Below are positions 35,779 to 45,460 of a DNA stretch of 59,898 nt, in pieces; position 1 is the first letter of the stretch; each line of letters begins with the position of its first letter. The notes under the pieces were generated by a model that had not been told where the DNA came from, did not search any database, and worked only from the letters and a program-made list of their open reading frames with translations. Source of the stretch: Candidatus Jordarchaeia archaeon. Its GTDB lineage: Archaea > Asgardarchaeota > Jordiarchaeia > Jordiarchaeales > Jordiarchaeaceae. A program made the translations under genes and the position numbers. The stretch spans positions 1-59,898 of the forward strand of contig JAHQXB010000155.1 of the NCBI GenBank assembly GCA_029856435.1, given 5' to 3'.

Positions 35779-36687
35779 TTGGCCAATATTTCAGTTAGCT
35801 TATCTAACCTTAAACTGCCCAATCCAACCATGCTTGCATCCGGAATAATAGGAGTCTCAGGAAAGCTTCTCTTAAGAGCGGCAAATGAAGGAGCTGGAGC
35901 CGTCGTCACCAAATCTATAGGTCCGGAGCCCAGAAAAGGCTACGAAAATCCTTGTCTAGCTGAGGTGTCCAAAAACACCTATCTAAACGCAATGGGATTA
36001 CCCAATCCCGGCGTGAAGTTTTTTGCAGAAGAACTGAGAATAGCAAAAAGGGGAGGTGTTCCAGTTATCGCAAGTGTATTCGGAGGCACGCCCTCAGAAT
36101 TTTCATATGTTGCTTCCCTAATGGAGAAAGCTGGGGCGGATGCCGTTGAACTTAATGTTTCTTGCCCCCACAGCGAGGTGGCTATAATAGGCCAAAGCTG
36201 TGAGCTTGTAGGTGCAATAGTTAAAGAGGTTAGAAAAAAGGTAAAGATTCCCATTCTGGTTAAGTTGAACCCCAATGTGACAGACATTGTAGAAATAGCT
36301 GTCGAAGCAGAGAAAGCCGGGGCAGACATACTCACCGCAATAAATACTGTGAGGGCTATGGCTATAGATATAAATACCTGTAAACCAGTTTTGGCTAATC
36401 GAGTCGGTGGATTATCCGGCGAAGCATTAAGACCTATTGCGGTGCGATGCATCTATGAAATATATGAGCATGTAAAAATTCCCATAGTGGGAGTAGGGGG
36501 CATTTTCCACTGGAGCCACGCCATAGAACATATTTTAGCAGGTGCAACAGCAGTTCAAATTGGTACCGCAATGGTGAACGGGTTTCAAATTTTCCGCGAG
36601 ATATCACACGGCATCAAAAGATATCTTGAGAAAAAGGGATACCAAAACATTAATGAAATAGTGGGCATCGCACACAAGGAGGGCTGA
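35779..36687 (+). CDS. pyrD: Dihydroorotate dehydrogenase, class 1B catalytic subunit
   Basis: Oxidises dihydroorotate to orotate using FMN. The 302-aa protein has MLASGIIGVSGKLLLRA, NAMGLPNPGVKFF, VELNVSCPHSE with the active-site Cys, VKLNPNVTDI and VGVGGIFHWSHAIEHILAGATAVQIGTA. TTG 35779 has GGAGGT seven bases upstream. The pyrK gene follows after two bases, identifying this as the NAD-linked 1B type. Confidence 0.95.
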   Translation: MANISVSLSNLKLPNPTMLASGIIGVSGKLLLRAANEGAGAVVTKSIGPEPRKGYENPCLAEVSKNTYLNAMGLPNPGVKFFAEELRIAKRGGVPVIASVFGGTPSEFSYVASLMEKAGADAVELNVSCPHSEVAIIGQSCELVGAIVKEVRKKVKIPILVKLNPNVTDIVEIAVEAEKAGADILTAINTVRAMAIDINTCKPVLANRVGGLSGEALRPIAVRCIYEIYEHVKIPIVGVGGIFHWSHAIEHILAGATAVQIGTAMVNGFQIFREISHGIKRYLEKKGYQNINEIVGIAHKEG

Positions 36688-36689
36688 AA

Positions 36690-37484
36690 TTGATTAATAA
36701 GTCTCGAATTGTAAGAATCGTTAAAACTAAACAGGAAACGCCAACCATAAAGAGCCTATTCTTCCAAGACGACGAAGCCTCCAAATCCAAGCCTGGCCAA
36801 TTTTTAATGATTTGGATTCCGGGAATAGATGAAATCCCTATGAGTGTGTCCAATATTAACCCTCCAAGAATAACAGTTAAACGTGTAGGCAAAGGAACAG
36901 AAGCACTCAGCAGTTTGGAAAAGAATGATGAAATAGGAATTAAGGGGCCCTACGGCAACGGCTTCACCATTACCGGTCAAAAAGTACTGGTTGTGGGAGG
37001 CGGAGTGGGAGTAGCCGCCCTTCTGCCTCTGGTTAAACTGTTAATTAAGGAGAATAAAGAGACCACGGTAATTATAGGCGCCAAAACCAAACAAGAGCTA
37101 CTATTCAAAAGGGAAATAGAAAAATTAGTAGGAAAAGACCAGCTTATGATATGCACAGACGATGGCAGCGCAGGACTTAAAATGATGGCCAGCGACCTAG
37201 CTACCCACATCGTTGAAAAAAACAGTTACGACCAAATTTATACCTGCGGACCAGAAAAAATGATTTACAAGATATTCGAGTTAGCAGAGAAGAAAGGCAC
37301 CCCACTGCAAGCGGCTCTTGAAAGGTATATGAAGTGTGGATTTGGCTTATGCGGAAGCTGCGGCATAGGTCACCTTTTAGTTTGTAAGGATGGCCCAGTA
37401 CTGGACAGCCAAAGTTTAGAAAAAGTTAAAGAAGAATTTGGGAAACTACGCCGGGGCCCCTCTGGAGAATTTGAAAAAATTTGA
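36690..37484 (+). CDS. pyrK: Dihydroorotate dehydrogenase electron transfer subunit
   Basis: Carries FAD and a [2Fe-2S] cluster and passes electrons from PyrD to NAD+. The FAD domain (residues 1-95) contains PGQFLMIWIPGIDEIPMSVS, and VLVVGGGVGVAALLPL starts the NAD domain. The [2Fe-2S] ligands are Cys216, Cys221, Cys224 and Cys232. The TTG start has GGAGGG upstream, overlapping the end of pyrD. Length 264 aa is normal. Confidence 0.94.
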   Translation: MINKSRIVRIVKTKQETPTIKSLFFQDDEASKSKPGQFLMIWIPGIDEIPMSVSNINPPRITVKRVGKGTEALSSLEKNDEIGIKGPYGNGFTITGQKVLVVGGGVGVAALLPLVKLLIKENKETTVIIGAKTKQELLFKREIEKLVGKDQLMICTDDGSAGLKMMASDLATHIVEKNSYDQIYTCGPEKMIYKIFELAEKKGTPLQAALERYMKCGFGLCGSCGIGHLLVCKDGPVLDSQSLEKVKEEFGKLRRGPSGEFEKI

Positions 37485-37544
37485 TACACACCTCTGCGTA
37501 TTACTGAAAAATAAAAGCCATAATATAAACAATTATATTTAGGC

Positions 37545-38561
37545 TTGCCCAATAACTATTCGAATCCCCTCCACCACGATACAACTTCGTCTGAGGTTTA
37601 TAAAAGCGGGGTTAGAGGAATGATTGAAACAGAAAATCTGGAACAAAACATTTTCAAGGTGCAGAAACTTCTGAAATGGTTTGAAACAGAGGCTAACATT
37701 GATAGAGCCCTTAGCAGCGAGGAAGGCCCCATTGAGCTAAGAAAAAGGGCAGGGGAAAACATTAACCAACTGAGAGAATTAATCCGATCCATTAAAAACA
37801 TTTCCCTTCAGGGATGCCCTGAAAAAAGCATAGAAATAGAGGAGAGCTACGCCTCTGCCATAGAGTCTCTGGAAGCTTTTGCCAAAATAATAGGGGATAA
37901 CGAGTTGAACGCTGCTAGAGCATTTCATTTAAGCCAAAACGCTCTAACCCAAATGTTAAATAAAATACACAAACTCGTACTATTAATTAAACCCGCCGAT
38001 GAGGAACCTCTCATTCTGAAAATTTTGGAATTAAAGCAGAGAGTCGAAGATTTAGAGACCGAAAGAGACCAACTATTCGCTGAACTCCACCGCATAAAAT
38101 TCGGAGAAGAACCAATTTTAGAAACACACCCACTACAAAGCCCACACATCATATTTTCAGAAACTGCACAAAAAGAAATTGAAAAACTTCGAATGGAAAA
38201 AGAAGAACTAGAAAAACAACTAAACGAACTCAGAGGAGGAGAAAAATCCAAGGCCTACCAAAGCCTGTTAAAAGAGAACAATGAACTCCGAGAAAGAACA
38301 GCCCGACTAACAGAAGCCCTCAGAATCACCAGAGCACAAAGCGAAAACAAGTTCAAACAGCTACTACAAGAACGAGACGAGTGGCGAACCAAAGCTCTAG
38401 AAAAAACGGTACGCAGCATAGAAGAAACCATGTACGACCTAAGAAATCAACTTGAAAACCTAAAAAAGGAAAACCAACAACTTAAACAAAAACTAAACCT
38501 AATCCCACAAAAAGAAGAAGACACAGATAAAAGCCAAAAATATAACCTGTACTATGTCTAA
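37545..38561 (+). CDS. Coiled-coil protein of unknown function
   Basis: A 338-aa acidic/basic helical protein that I do not recognise. Residues about 150-190 and 205-330 are strongly coiled-coil (LKQRVEDLETERDQLFAEL, IEKLRMEKEELEKQLNELRG, LRNQLENLKKENQQLKQKL). The N-terminal half is helical but not heptad-like. A TATA-like TAATATAAAC about 20 bases before TTG 37545 suggests a leaderless message; ATG 37620 is an alternative, giving 313 aa. The third-codon-position base use is A-rich from about 38 kb onward. It could be a structural or scaffold protein. Confidence 0.7.
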   Translation: MPNNYSNPLHHDTTSSEVYKSGVRGMIETENLEQNIFKVQKLLKWFETEANIDRALSSEEGPIELRKRAGENINQLRELIRSIKNISLQGCPEKSIEIEESYASAIESLEAFAKIIGDNELNAARAFHLSQNALTQMLNKIHKLVLLIKPADEEPLILKILELKQRVEDLETERDQLFAELHRIKFGEEPILETHPLQSPHIIFSETAQKEIEKLRMEKEELEKQLNELRGGEKSKAYQSLLKENNELRERTARLTEALRITRAQSENKFKQLLQERDEWRTKALEKTVRSIEETMYDLRNQLENLKKENQQLKQKLNLIPQKEEDTDKSQKYNLYYV

Positions 38562-38907
38562 ACCCCAGAAAAATAGCAAACCCCCATATCTTAGGCGTCT
38601 CTGACAAACCCACATACTCCTACACATTACAGATAAAGAATGAAAATATGTTTTCACAGCGAAAATATAGCAAATTTTAAACCGCCAGTTTGTATATAAA
38701 AAGCTACGTACGTTAAAGTCTTCTAAACACATAGGTTTTCGCGTAAACCATTATATGCTGAAGAGCCTTGGAAGAATGAAAACCTGTTTTAAAAGGAGTA
38801 TATTCAAACCGAAAAGCGTAAACATCAGAAACTATTTTAAGCAATTAAAAACAAAGAATTGTTTTAAATTCATAGTAATCACCCATTGGAAAAGGAGGAA
38901 GAGATTA

Positions 38908-39828
38908 TTGGTTTACACGTCGCTTTGGGAAATAATCTTCGACATCATAGTTCTAATAATTGTTTTCGGCTTCGTATTCGCAGTGATAGGCGCGGGAGAA
39001 GTCCTCAGAAAAAAGAAAAACCTTGACCCCAGCTTCACCCGAAAAATGATTCACTTCTTCGCAGGAGACGCCATACTATTCTGCCCCTTCTTCATAAACC
39101 CACAGATAATACCCATAATACCATTAGTGATGGGAATACTAATATTCTTCTCATCCCCGAAGTCCCCCATAAAAAGCATGAAGTCCATGTTCGAAGTAAT
39201 GGCAAGGGCCGAAGACTACGCTGCAGGACACATCTACGGACCACTATACTACATAATTTCCATAGGCATCCTTGTAACCGCATTCGCCTACTCCGCAGGA
39301 GGAGCCTACTGGCCACTATTCACAATAGCAGCAATAGGACTATTCGCAATGTATTATGGCGACGGCTTAGCCACTATCGTTGGCCAAAAATGGGGAAAAC
39401 ATAAATACACCATTAGAGGATGCACACGAAGCATTCAAGGATCTTTAACCGTGTTCATAATGACTTTTCTGTCAGCCTTCTTAGTTATATTCTACTTTAG
39501 CTTCTTTGGATTCTGGCCCAGTGCGCCACCAAACCAGTGGTTAACAATCTGGCTACTACATAATTTTAGCCCAATTATAGCCACTTATCTCGCCCTAAGC
39601 ATATTTCTAACCACACCCCCAGTTATCCCAACACTCACCTTAATCCTTATTTCGGGAATAGTGGGAGGAATAACGGCGACAATAATCGAAGGATGTTCAG
39701 GAAGAGAACTAGACAACATATATGTACCATTAGCAGTTACTACTGTGATATTACTCCTAATCTTCCTGATGTTCCCCAGCTATTTCACGGTACTATCCTA
39801 CAATTTGGGCAATCTAATCCCCTTCTAG
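38908..39828 (+). CDS. Dolichol/phytol kinase-like membrane protein (SEC59/VTE5 family)
   Basis: A polytopic membrane protein with about eight predicted hydrophobic segments. FTRKMIHFFAGDA, MYYGDGLATIVGQKWGKHKY and the following RSIQGSL match the CTP-dependent polyprenol/phytol kinase family, while the late ELDNIYVPLAV segment is also typical. Such enzymes phosphorylate isoprenoid alcohols, here perhaps for lipid recycling or glycan-carrier synthesis. TTG 38908 has GGAGG nine bases upstream. The frame is open back to ATG 38755, but that would add 51 basic residues without family resemblance. Confidence 0.82.
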   Translation: MVYTSLWEIIFDIIVLIIVFGFVFAVIGAGEVLRKKKNLDPSFTRKMIHFFAGDAILFCPFFINPQIIPIIPLVMGILIFFSSPKSPIKSMKSMFEVMARAEDYAAGHIYGPLYYIISIGILVTAFAYSAGGAYWPLFTIAAIGLFAMYYGDGLATIVGQKWGKHKYTIRGCTRSIQGSLTVFIMTFLSAFLVIFYFSFFGFWPSAPPNQWLTIWLLHNFSPIIATYLALSIFLTTPPVIPTLTLILISGIVGGITATIIEGCSGRELDNIYVPLAVTTVILLLIFLMFPSYFTVLSYNLGNLIPF

Positions 39829-39934
39829 AAGTATGAACATAAAAAATAGTCTTAGAGGTGGCAAAAACATTTTGCTACCCATTATATTTTTCTTACCACA
39901 TTACTTAAAGCCGAAAAAAGAGTATATCGTTTAA

Positions 39935-41557
39935 CTAATAGGCATCCTCATCTTCTAGAATACCCGCCTCTCTGGCAAACTTTCCATATCCCATCTTTAT
40001 TAGTACTCTGGTGCTTCGGTTAAGTAGGAAGTCAATCCAAGTTTCTTCCGTAGGTTCATTGTAGAATTTCCCAAATCTTTTTGCGTATTGCTTTTCGTCT
40101 TTGCTGGATACCAAGTTTTTGACTGCACTCTGTGAAAAAGCTATTTCTACATCGGCAGCATTTGCCTTGCTGTTGTTTATTTTTATCCCGTATTCGGTTC
40201 GCACTACGTGGAATGCTTCCAAGGGAGGTTTTTCGCTCTCAAAGCTTTCAAGAGAGTCGAAGATAGAGAAGTCTACTATTGAATCCTTTACAAGATCTGC
40301 GAATATGTTTGGGTGCTCATCGAGATATTTCATGAATCTTTGACCAAGAGTTAACTGTTCTTGGAGATCCTGCACCATTTTTGATTCACTTGTGTAGTTG
40401 TTCAGCAGGAATTCAGTGATGTCCATCACGTTTAATCCAGTGCTGTCAGCACCGTCCATGAGGTTTGTTTTGCAGAAGGGACAGGCGCTGAGGAGGACTT
40501 CCGCCTTGGTTTCGGCTGCTTCAATAAGTCTCTCTTTAGATATTTTTACTGCTATATCTGGAAATGCTTTCTTCACCCCGCTTCCCGCGCCGCAGCAGTG
40601 TGCATATTTGCGATTTGTTTTCATTTCCACAAGTTCAACATTTGCTATGGCTTTTAGAAGATTGCGGGGTTCTTCAAAGATATTCATATGCCTGCCTAGG
40701 TGGCAGGGGTCATGATAGGTGACTCTAATCTTTTTGGGGCTGGCGAATGATATTTTATTCTGGTCCTTGAGTTTCTTTAGAAGTTCCACAACGTGCATTA
40801 GCTTTACTTTATTTCCATCCCATAGTGGGGCGTAGTCCTTAGCAAAGGTTCTATAACAACCAGCGCAGGAGAAAACTACTGTTTTCGCCCCCACCTCATT
40901 AATTTTATCAATGTTGTACCTTGCAAATTCCTTCGCAGTTTTCACGAATCCAGTCCTAAAGAGGGTTGACCCGCAACACCTCTCATCGTTTAGGATTGTA
41001 AAGTCTACACCGGATTTGTGGAGTAGCTCTATGGTGGATTTAGCTATTTCTTTTCTGCGATAGCTTGAGGTGCAACCCACAAAGTATACTATATCCGCAT
41101 TTTCAGGTATTGATATTGAGTCCAGAAACTCTCGTCTCTTTTGGTGGTCTTCCCCATAAGGATTGAATTTTTCTATAATGTTTTTTTCTATGCTGGCGTG
41201 GGAATCCAAGAAATACCCAGCATCAACTAGCTCCCTCCTCAGGCACTCCATCATAGAGGGGACGTCAATACCACCCTCAATAGCTAAGCATGTTTCTTTA
41301 CAGCTAGCACAAGTAAGGCAAAGATTAGCCCACTGAACAATGCTTGGATCAACATCTAGTTCTCCTTCAAGTAGCTTTTTCAAAATAATTATCCTGCCCC
41401 GAGCGCTATACGTCTCAAAACCCAGAATGTTTCTTATGGGGCAGGGCATAGAAATATGCTTCTTAGCGGTACTGATCTTCACTGAGTAAGCACAATCCCC
41501 ACAACGCCCACATTTTTCCATCTGCGGCAAATAGTCAGCTAAACCATTGAAATTCAT
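39935..41557 (-). CDS. GlcF/HdrCB-like iron-sulfur protein with C-terminal SCP2-like extension
   Basis: A 540-aa fused protein. Residues 16-22/39 and 80-90 hold two Cys motifs (CxxCxxC...CP and CxxCxxCxxxC) for [4Fe-4S] clusters. Residues 155-385 carry two CCG domains: FVGCTSSYRR, ERCCGST, SCAGCYRTF, then YHDPCHLGR, AHCCGAGSG, SACPFCKTN. A 150-residue C-terminal extension is absent from ordinary GlcF. Its last 90 residues (YGIKINNSKANAADVEIAF, then YAKRFGKFYN and RSTRVLIKMGYGKFA) look like an SCP2-type lipid-binding fold, though this is by pattern only. GAGGTG precedes the ATG. It follows the FAD protein gene by 11 bases and should be its electron acceptor. Confidence 0.85.
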   Translation of the reverse strand: MNFNGLADYLPQMEKCGRCGDCAYSVKISTAKKHISMPCPIRNILGFETYSARGRIIILKKLLEGELDVDPSIVQWANLCLTCASCKETCLAIEGGIDVPSMMECLRRELVDAGYFLDSHASIEKNIIEKFNPYGEDHQKRREFLDSISIPENADIVYFVGCTSSYRRKEIAKSTIELLHKSGVDFTILNDERCCGSTLFRTGFVKTAKEFARYNIDKINEVGAKTVVFSCAGCYRTFAKDYAPLWDGNKVKLMHVVELLKKLKDQNKISFASPKKIRVTYHDPCHLGRHMNIFEEPRNLLKAIANVELVEMKTNRKYAHCCGAGSGVKKAFPDIAVKISKERLIEAAETKAEVLLSACPFCKTNLMDGADSTGLNVMDITEFLLNNYTSESKMVQDLQEQLTLGQRFMKYLDEHPNIFADLVKDSIVDFSIFDSLESFESEKPPLEAFHVVRTEYGIKINNSKANAADVEIAFSQSAVKNLVSSKDEKQYAKRFGKFYNEPTEETWIDFLLNRSTRVLIKMGYGKFAREAGILEDEDAY

Positions 41558-41568
41558 CTACAAACACC

Positions 41569-42981
41569 TCACAAACCAAACACTAAAGGATGCAGAATGT
41601 TATTAGGATCAAGAGTCCCTTTGATTTTCTTCAAAAGACCGTAGAAATTAGGTGATACTTGGGAAAGACACTCTCCCTCCCATAGGGGCCCACACCAATA
41701 GGGCACAGCACCACCAGTTGAAAATTCCATCTGTTTAAGTTCGCCCCAAACCTTTTCCATTAGCGGTTTGTTTTTCGGGTCGCCCATAAAGAGGGTAATC
41801 CAACCCGTGCAGTAGCTTCTATCCACACCCAGGGCACTAATGATCCAATTCATACCCTTACTCTTAACATCATACTTCTTAAAGATCTTAAGTGCACCCT
41901 TAACAGTTTGGGGTAGAGTGGAGATGGGTCTCAAATGGCAAGTATTATACCAGAAACCAGAATCAAAAAGAGGCTGAACCATGTTGAACATGTCGGTCCA
42001 ATGAGCCTTAGACAGAAAGGTACCCAGAGACCGCCCATCCTTCTTAGCTATCTGGTCTACCAAATCTTTCTTTTTGTTGGCTATTTCCTCATTTTCTTCT
42101 TCTATGATAACCGCCAAAATGCATTCCAAGTGTTCATAGAAATCAAGATAGGAATTTGCCAAAAGATCAATTGAATTTCTGTCGCCCAACAAAACGAGTT
42201 CCTCAGCCAGATTCCTTCTCTGCAATTCATGCATAACTTTAGCGCAGTCTTCTATGCTGTCAAAACCATAGTCCGCAAAGGCTACTCCATTAGGAGTATA
42301 GTATACTTTAAGAGTTGCCTCAGTTTTTACACCGAGGGTTCCGTGGTCGCCCAGAAACAATCCAGTCAAGTCATTGAATGTGGTATATCGGGCGAAAGTC
42401 TTTGCTTTGGGATTCCAACCACTACCTGTATTAACAATCTCGCCCGTGGGCAACACAACTTCCAGCCCTACAACGGAATCACAGGCACCACCCCACTTAC
42501 TGGCGCCGCAACCAATACTATTACCGCTCAGTGAGCCACCAACGGTTCCTGCATTACCCCCGTAGGGTCCACGGAATCCCAGTTTGAAACCTTTTTCCTT
42601 CAGTAAATGAATTAGTTCAGCCCACCTCAAACCTGCACCCACGGTAACTGTCATTGTGTCTTCGTCGAGCTTTTTCAGGTAGTCCATGCGGGTTAAATCA
42701 AGCATTATTGTATTAGGTACACGGGGGAGGGGGGCACCATTGATACTACTTCTAGCCCCTGCTGGAACTACGGGGATTTTTTTATCATTAGCAAGTTTTA
42801 GGATTTTTGAGACCTCTTCCGTGCAGCCGGGACGGACTACAATTCCCGGAGAGTCTAATTGGAAGGGACTCGCGTCTCGACTGTAAGCTAGGAGATCTAT
42901 TGCATTATCTCTAACGTTTTCCTCACCGGAAATGGCCACCAGTTCATAGTAAGAAGGGTGGTGCTTTGCGCTCTCTAACAT
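41569..42981 (-). CDS. Divergent GlcD-like FAD-linked oxidase
   Basis: A 470-aa PCMH-type flavoprotein. The FAD-binding half is clear: VPAGARSSINGAPLPRV, LDLTRMDYL and GGNAGTVGGSLSGNSIGCGASKWG. The C-terminal half lacks the GHAGDGN and GEHGVG motifs of glycolate/D-lactate dehydrogenases and ends TLDPNNILHPL. The substrate is therefore probably not a simple 2-hydroxy acid. The next gene downstream is its Hdr-type iron-sulfur partner. The aldehyde dehydrogenase gene is divergent, 281 bases away, and may be in the same pathway. Confidence 0.88.
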   Translation of the reverse strand: MLESAKHHPSYYELVAISGEENVRDNAIDLLAYSRDASPFQLDSPGIVVRPGCTEEVSKILKLANDKKIPVVPAGARSSINGAPLPRVPNTIMLDLTRMDYLKKLDEDTMTVTVGAGLRWAELIHLLKEKGFKLGFRGPYGGNAGTVGGSLSGNSIGCGASKWGGACDSVVGLEVVLPTGEIVNTGSGWNPKAKTFARYTTFNDLTGLFLGDHGTLGVKTEATLKVYYTPNGVAFADYGFDSIEDCAKVMHELQRRNLAEELVLLGDRNSIDLLANSYLDFYEHLECILAVIIEEENEEIANKKKDLVDQIAKKDGRSLGTFLSKAHWTDMFNMVQPLFDSGFWYNTCHLRPISTLPQTVKGALKIFKKYDVKSKGMNWIISALGVDRSYCTGWITLFMGDPKNKPLMEKVWGELKQMEFSTGGAVPYWCGPLWEGECLSQVSPNFYGLLKKIKGTLDPNNILHPLVFGL

Positions 42982-43262
42982 TATAATGCCCTCTTGTGGG
43001 GAATAATTAGCGTAGAAAATTCTTTGCCCCTTTTAATTTTTTTCCCAATTTTATAATTAAAGTTCGCTTGTTTTATGATTATAACCAATTTCGACATTTA
43101 TTTCGAATATTTAGCTTAAAATTCTAAATATGTTGAACTAATCTCTGCAAACAACGATAATTTTTAATAAGCGCAAAACAGTCGAAACAGACCACTTTAT
43201 GCTCAAAAAAATATCATCAATTATTCAAAAATACCTCTTGAGAGTGTTAGGAGCTGGTAGCG

Positions 43263-44780
43263 GTGACTATAGTAAACACCTCCAAAGATAAAATTTTCGT
43301 TAAGGACAAATATTCAGGTGAAATTATAGGTGAGTTACCCGCGGACAACATGGATATTCTAAGAGAGAAAATCAAGAAAGTTTACAAACTTGAGGAAAAG
43401 ATGCGAAATACCACTTTAGATGAGAGAATAGAGTTTATTAGAAGAGTTTCAAGAAGGATACGGTTGAAAAGACAAAAAATAAAGGAGACCATTGCAAGAG
43501 AAGGAGGTCTCCCAATAAAATACGCCGATTGGGAAGTAGGTATGATATCTCAAGGCTACCTACACGCTGATTGGCGTGGAGAAATGATTGAAGAAAGAAA
43601 GATCCAAGCAATACGTGGAGAAAGTAGAGCCGCTTTTCACCCCTTAGGAACCTGCGGCACAATGACTCCCAGAAACACCCCCTTCAGCCTTACCGGATGG
43701 GCAATAGGTGCCGCTTGGTTGACGGGTAATTCCCATGTTTTGAAGCCCTCAAGTGCGGTGCCACTCTCGCCATTAATACTCCTTGAGCTTGCCCGAGATG
43801 TTGCAGACGACTTCCCAATCGAAGCTACCGAGATAACCGTTATGCCCGGCGATGAGGCAGCTACAGAATTTGTATCTAATCCTATGGTCAGCATATTCCT
43901 ATTTTTTGGTAGTAGCCATGTTGGGAAACAGCTCCTTATTGATTATGCAGAGTATCTTAAGAGCTGCACGCGTGCCCTGCCGTTTGCCGCGGGCTTTATG
44001 AATCAGGGAAAGTTCAAAAAATTCATTTTTGAAATGGCGGGAAACGATGCGGGAATAATTTTTGAGGATGTGAACATCGATAAAGCCGCCAACTTTGTAG
44101 TCAAAGCTGCACTCACAAATAGCGGTCAGCAATGCTTTAGCATGAAGAGGATACTAGTCCAAGACAGTATTTTCGACGATTTCCTAGATGCAATGGTAAA
44201 TTATACTTCAAAACTAAAAATGGGTAACCCACTAGATCCTACAGTAGACATTGGCCCTCTAGGTTCGGAGAAAATAATGCTCATGATTGATTTTATGGTG
44301 AAGGATGCCCTAAACAAGGGAGGAAAGCTTTTAATTGGAGGCGAACGCCAAGACCCCTTCTACCTACCTACAATAATAAAATTTAACAAAGAGCAGGTCA
44401 TAGATCCCGACGAAAACAAGAGACCCTTCATGTGGGTTGAAGAAGCCTTCGGTCCCGCAAGAAGCGTCGTGCCCTTCCATGATGAGGAAGAAGCAGTGAT
44501 GCTTGCTAATAGTACTACTTATGGTATGCGCGCTTCAATTTATTCTGAGGATCTAGACAAAGCAAACAGAGTTGCCCGAAAACTAGAAACCGCAGGCGTC
44601 TTCATAAATACACAACCAGGACAGGTAGACATATCATTCAAAATGGGCGGCGTTAAGGATTCGGGATTCCCACCAGGAGCACGTGACATAGTAAATCACA
44701 TGGTGAGAGAACAATTCATACATATTGAGGACGCATTCCACGAAAAAGAAAAAGTGAAGGAGGAGGAAGAGGAGGAGTAA
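43263..44780 (+). CDS. NAD(P)-dependent aldehyde dehydrogenase
   Basis: A 505-aa ALDH-superfamily protein. The catalytic Cys291 is in NSGQQCFSMKRI and the NAD site includes LKPSSAVPLSP and FGSSHVGKQLL. The glutamate motif is EMAGND rather than ELGGK, and the usual PWNFPL is PRNTPFSL, so this is a divergent branch. GTG 43263 has GGAG about nine bases upstream. The C-terminal tail is acidic. Its neighbour, a GbsR-like regulator, is convergent across a strong terminator. GbsR controls a betaine-aldehyde dehydrogenase in Bacillus, but the substrate here is unknown. Confidence 0.9.
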   Translation: MTIVNTSKDKIFVKDKYSGEIIGELPADNMDILREKIKKVYKLEEKMRNTTLDERIEFIRRVSRRIRLKRQKIKETIAREGGLPIKYADWEVGMISQGYLHADWRGEMIEERKIQAIRGESRAAFHPLGTCGTMTPRNTPFSLTGWAIGAAWLTGNSHVLKPSSAVPLSPLILLELARDVADDFPIEATEITVMPGDEAATEFVSNPMVSIFLFFGSSHVGKQLLIDYAEYLKSCTRALPFAAGFMNQGKFKKFIFEMAGNDAGIIFEDVNIDKAANFVVKAALTNSGQQCFSMKRILVQDSIFDDFLDAMVNYTSKLKMGNPLDPTVDIGPLGSEKIMLMIDFMVKDALNKGGKLLIGGERQDPFYLPTIIKFNKEQVIDPDENKRPFMWVEEAFGPARSVVPFHDEEEAVMLANSTTYGMRASIYSEDLDKANRVARKLETAGVFINTQPGQVDISFKMGGVKDSGFPPGARDIVNHMVREQFIHIEDAFHEKEKVKEEEEEE

Positions 44781-44843
44781 AACCAAATTTTTGGGACAAT
44801 TGCGAAAATGGGGATTAACGCTCAAACTGGTGCTGCGCTCAAG

Positions 44844-44905
44844 AGCCGGGAAAGGAACTTTTCTTCTCTTTTTCATTTTTCTTTCCCGGCTTCTTTTTCC
44901 TTTTT
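44844..44905. terminator. Bidirectional terminator between ALDH and GbsR-like genes
   Basis: Perfect 11-bp arms AGCCGGGAAAG (44844-44854) and CTTTCCCGGCT (44881-44891) enclose a T-rich 26-base loop. A T-rich run (TTCTTTTTCCTTTTTTAT) follows on the plus strand, up to the stop of the convergent regulator gene at 44905. It should end the ALDH transcript and possibly the other. Confidence 0.6.
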
Positions 44906-45429
44906 TATGTAATGTGTCTTATTAGTTCATCAATCGTTTTTTGAAATATTTGGAGTAATAGGTTCAATGTGTTCTCCATATCTGTGAGTAGTTTTGTGAG
45001 ATACTGTTTTTCTCTTATTTCTTCATTGTTTCTTGGGTTGAAGTGTTGCATAATTTTTTGGGCTTGTTTGATGCTTTCCTGAAGTTGCTTGTTGGTTTCT
45101 ACCCATTTTAGTAGTCCTGCAATTGTCATTTGGCTGAAGCTGGATTGGGACGAGTAGTAGGTTGTCCTTTCCCCGGGTTTTTTGTGGCGTCTTATGGCGT
45201 TAAACTGTAGAAGATTTTTAAGAGCTTGACTTACAGCAGCTAGACTGTAATTGGTTTTATCGCTAATCTGTTTCTGGGTCAGGGGTTCTGGGCTTAGTTG
45301 TATTGTGGCGAGAATTCTTCCAAGCATTGGGAGGCCACCTCGCTCCTCCATTAACCGCTCCCAAGCCTGTGTAATTATTGATTTAGCAGATTGGAGTTCT
45401 TCTGCTTCCCGCATTGTTTTTTCGCTCAT
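44905..45429 (-). CDS. GbsR/MarR-like winged-helix regulator
   Basis: A 174-aa HTH regulator of the GbsR/OpcR type. The N-terminal helices carry AWERLMEERGGLPMLGRILATIQLSPEPLTQKQISD, the recognition helix is in YSLAAVSQALKNLLQFNAI with the wing RRHKKPGERTTYY, and the rest is a long dimerisation coil. It is transcribed from a TATA box at 45461-45468. A 22-bp perfect palindrome lies just upstream of that box, suggesting autoregulation. Confidence 0.88.
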   Translation of the reverse strand: MSEKTMREAEELQSAKSIITQAWERLMEERGGLPMLGRILATIQLSPEPLTQKQISDKTNYSLAAVSQALKNLLQFNAIRRHKKPGERTTYYSSQSSFSQMTIAGLLKWVETNKQLQESIKQAQKIMQHFNPRNNEEIREKQYLTKLLTDMENTLNLLLQIFQKTIDELIRHIT

Positions 45430-45460
45430 TTTAGGTCGGGGTATTAAGTGATGGGGAAGG

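Noticed and set aside
35979..36452. 157-codon frame opposite pyrD
   Set aside because: It lies wholly inside the dihydroorotate dehydrogenase gene on the other strand and reflects that gene's codon pattern.
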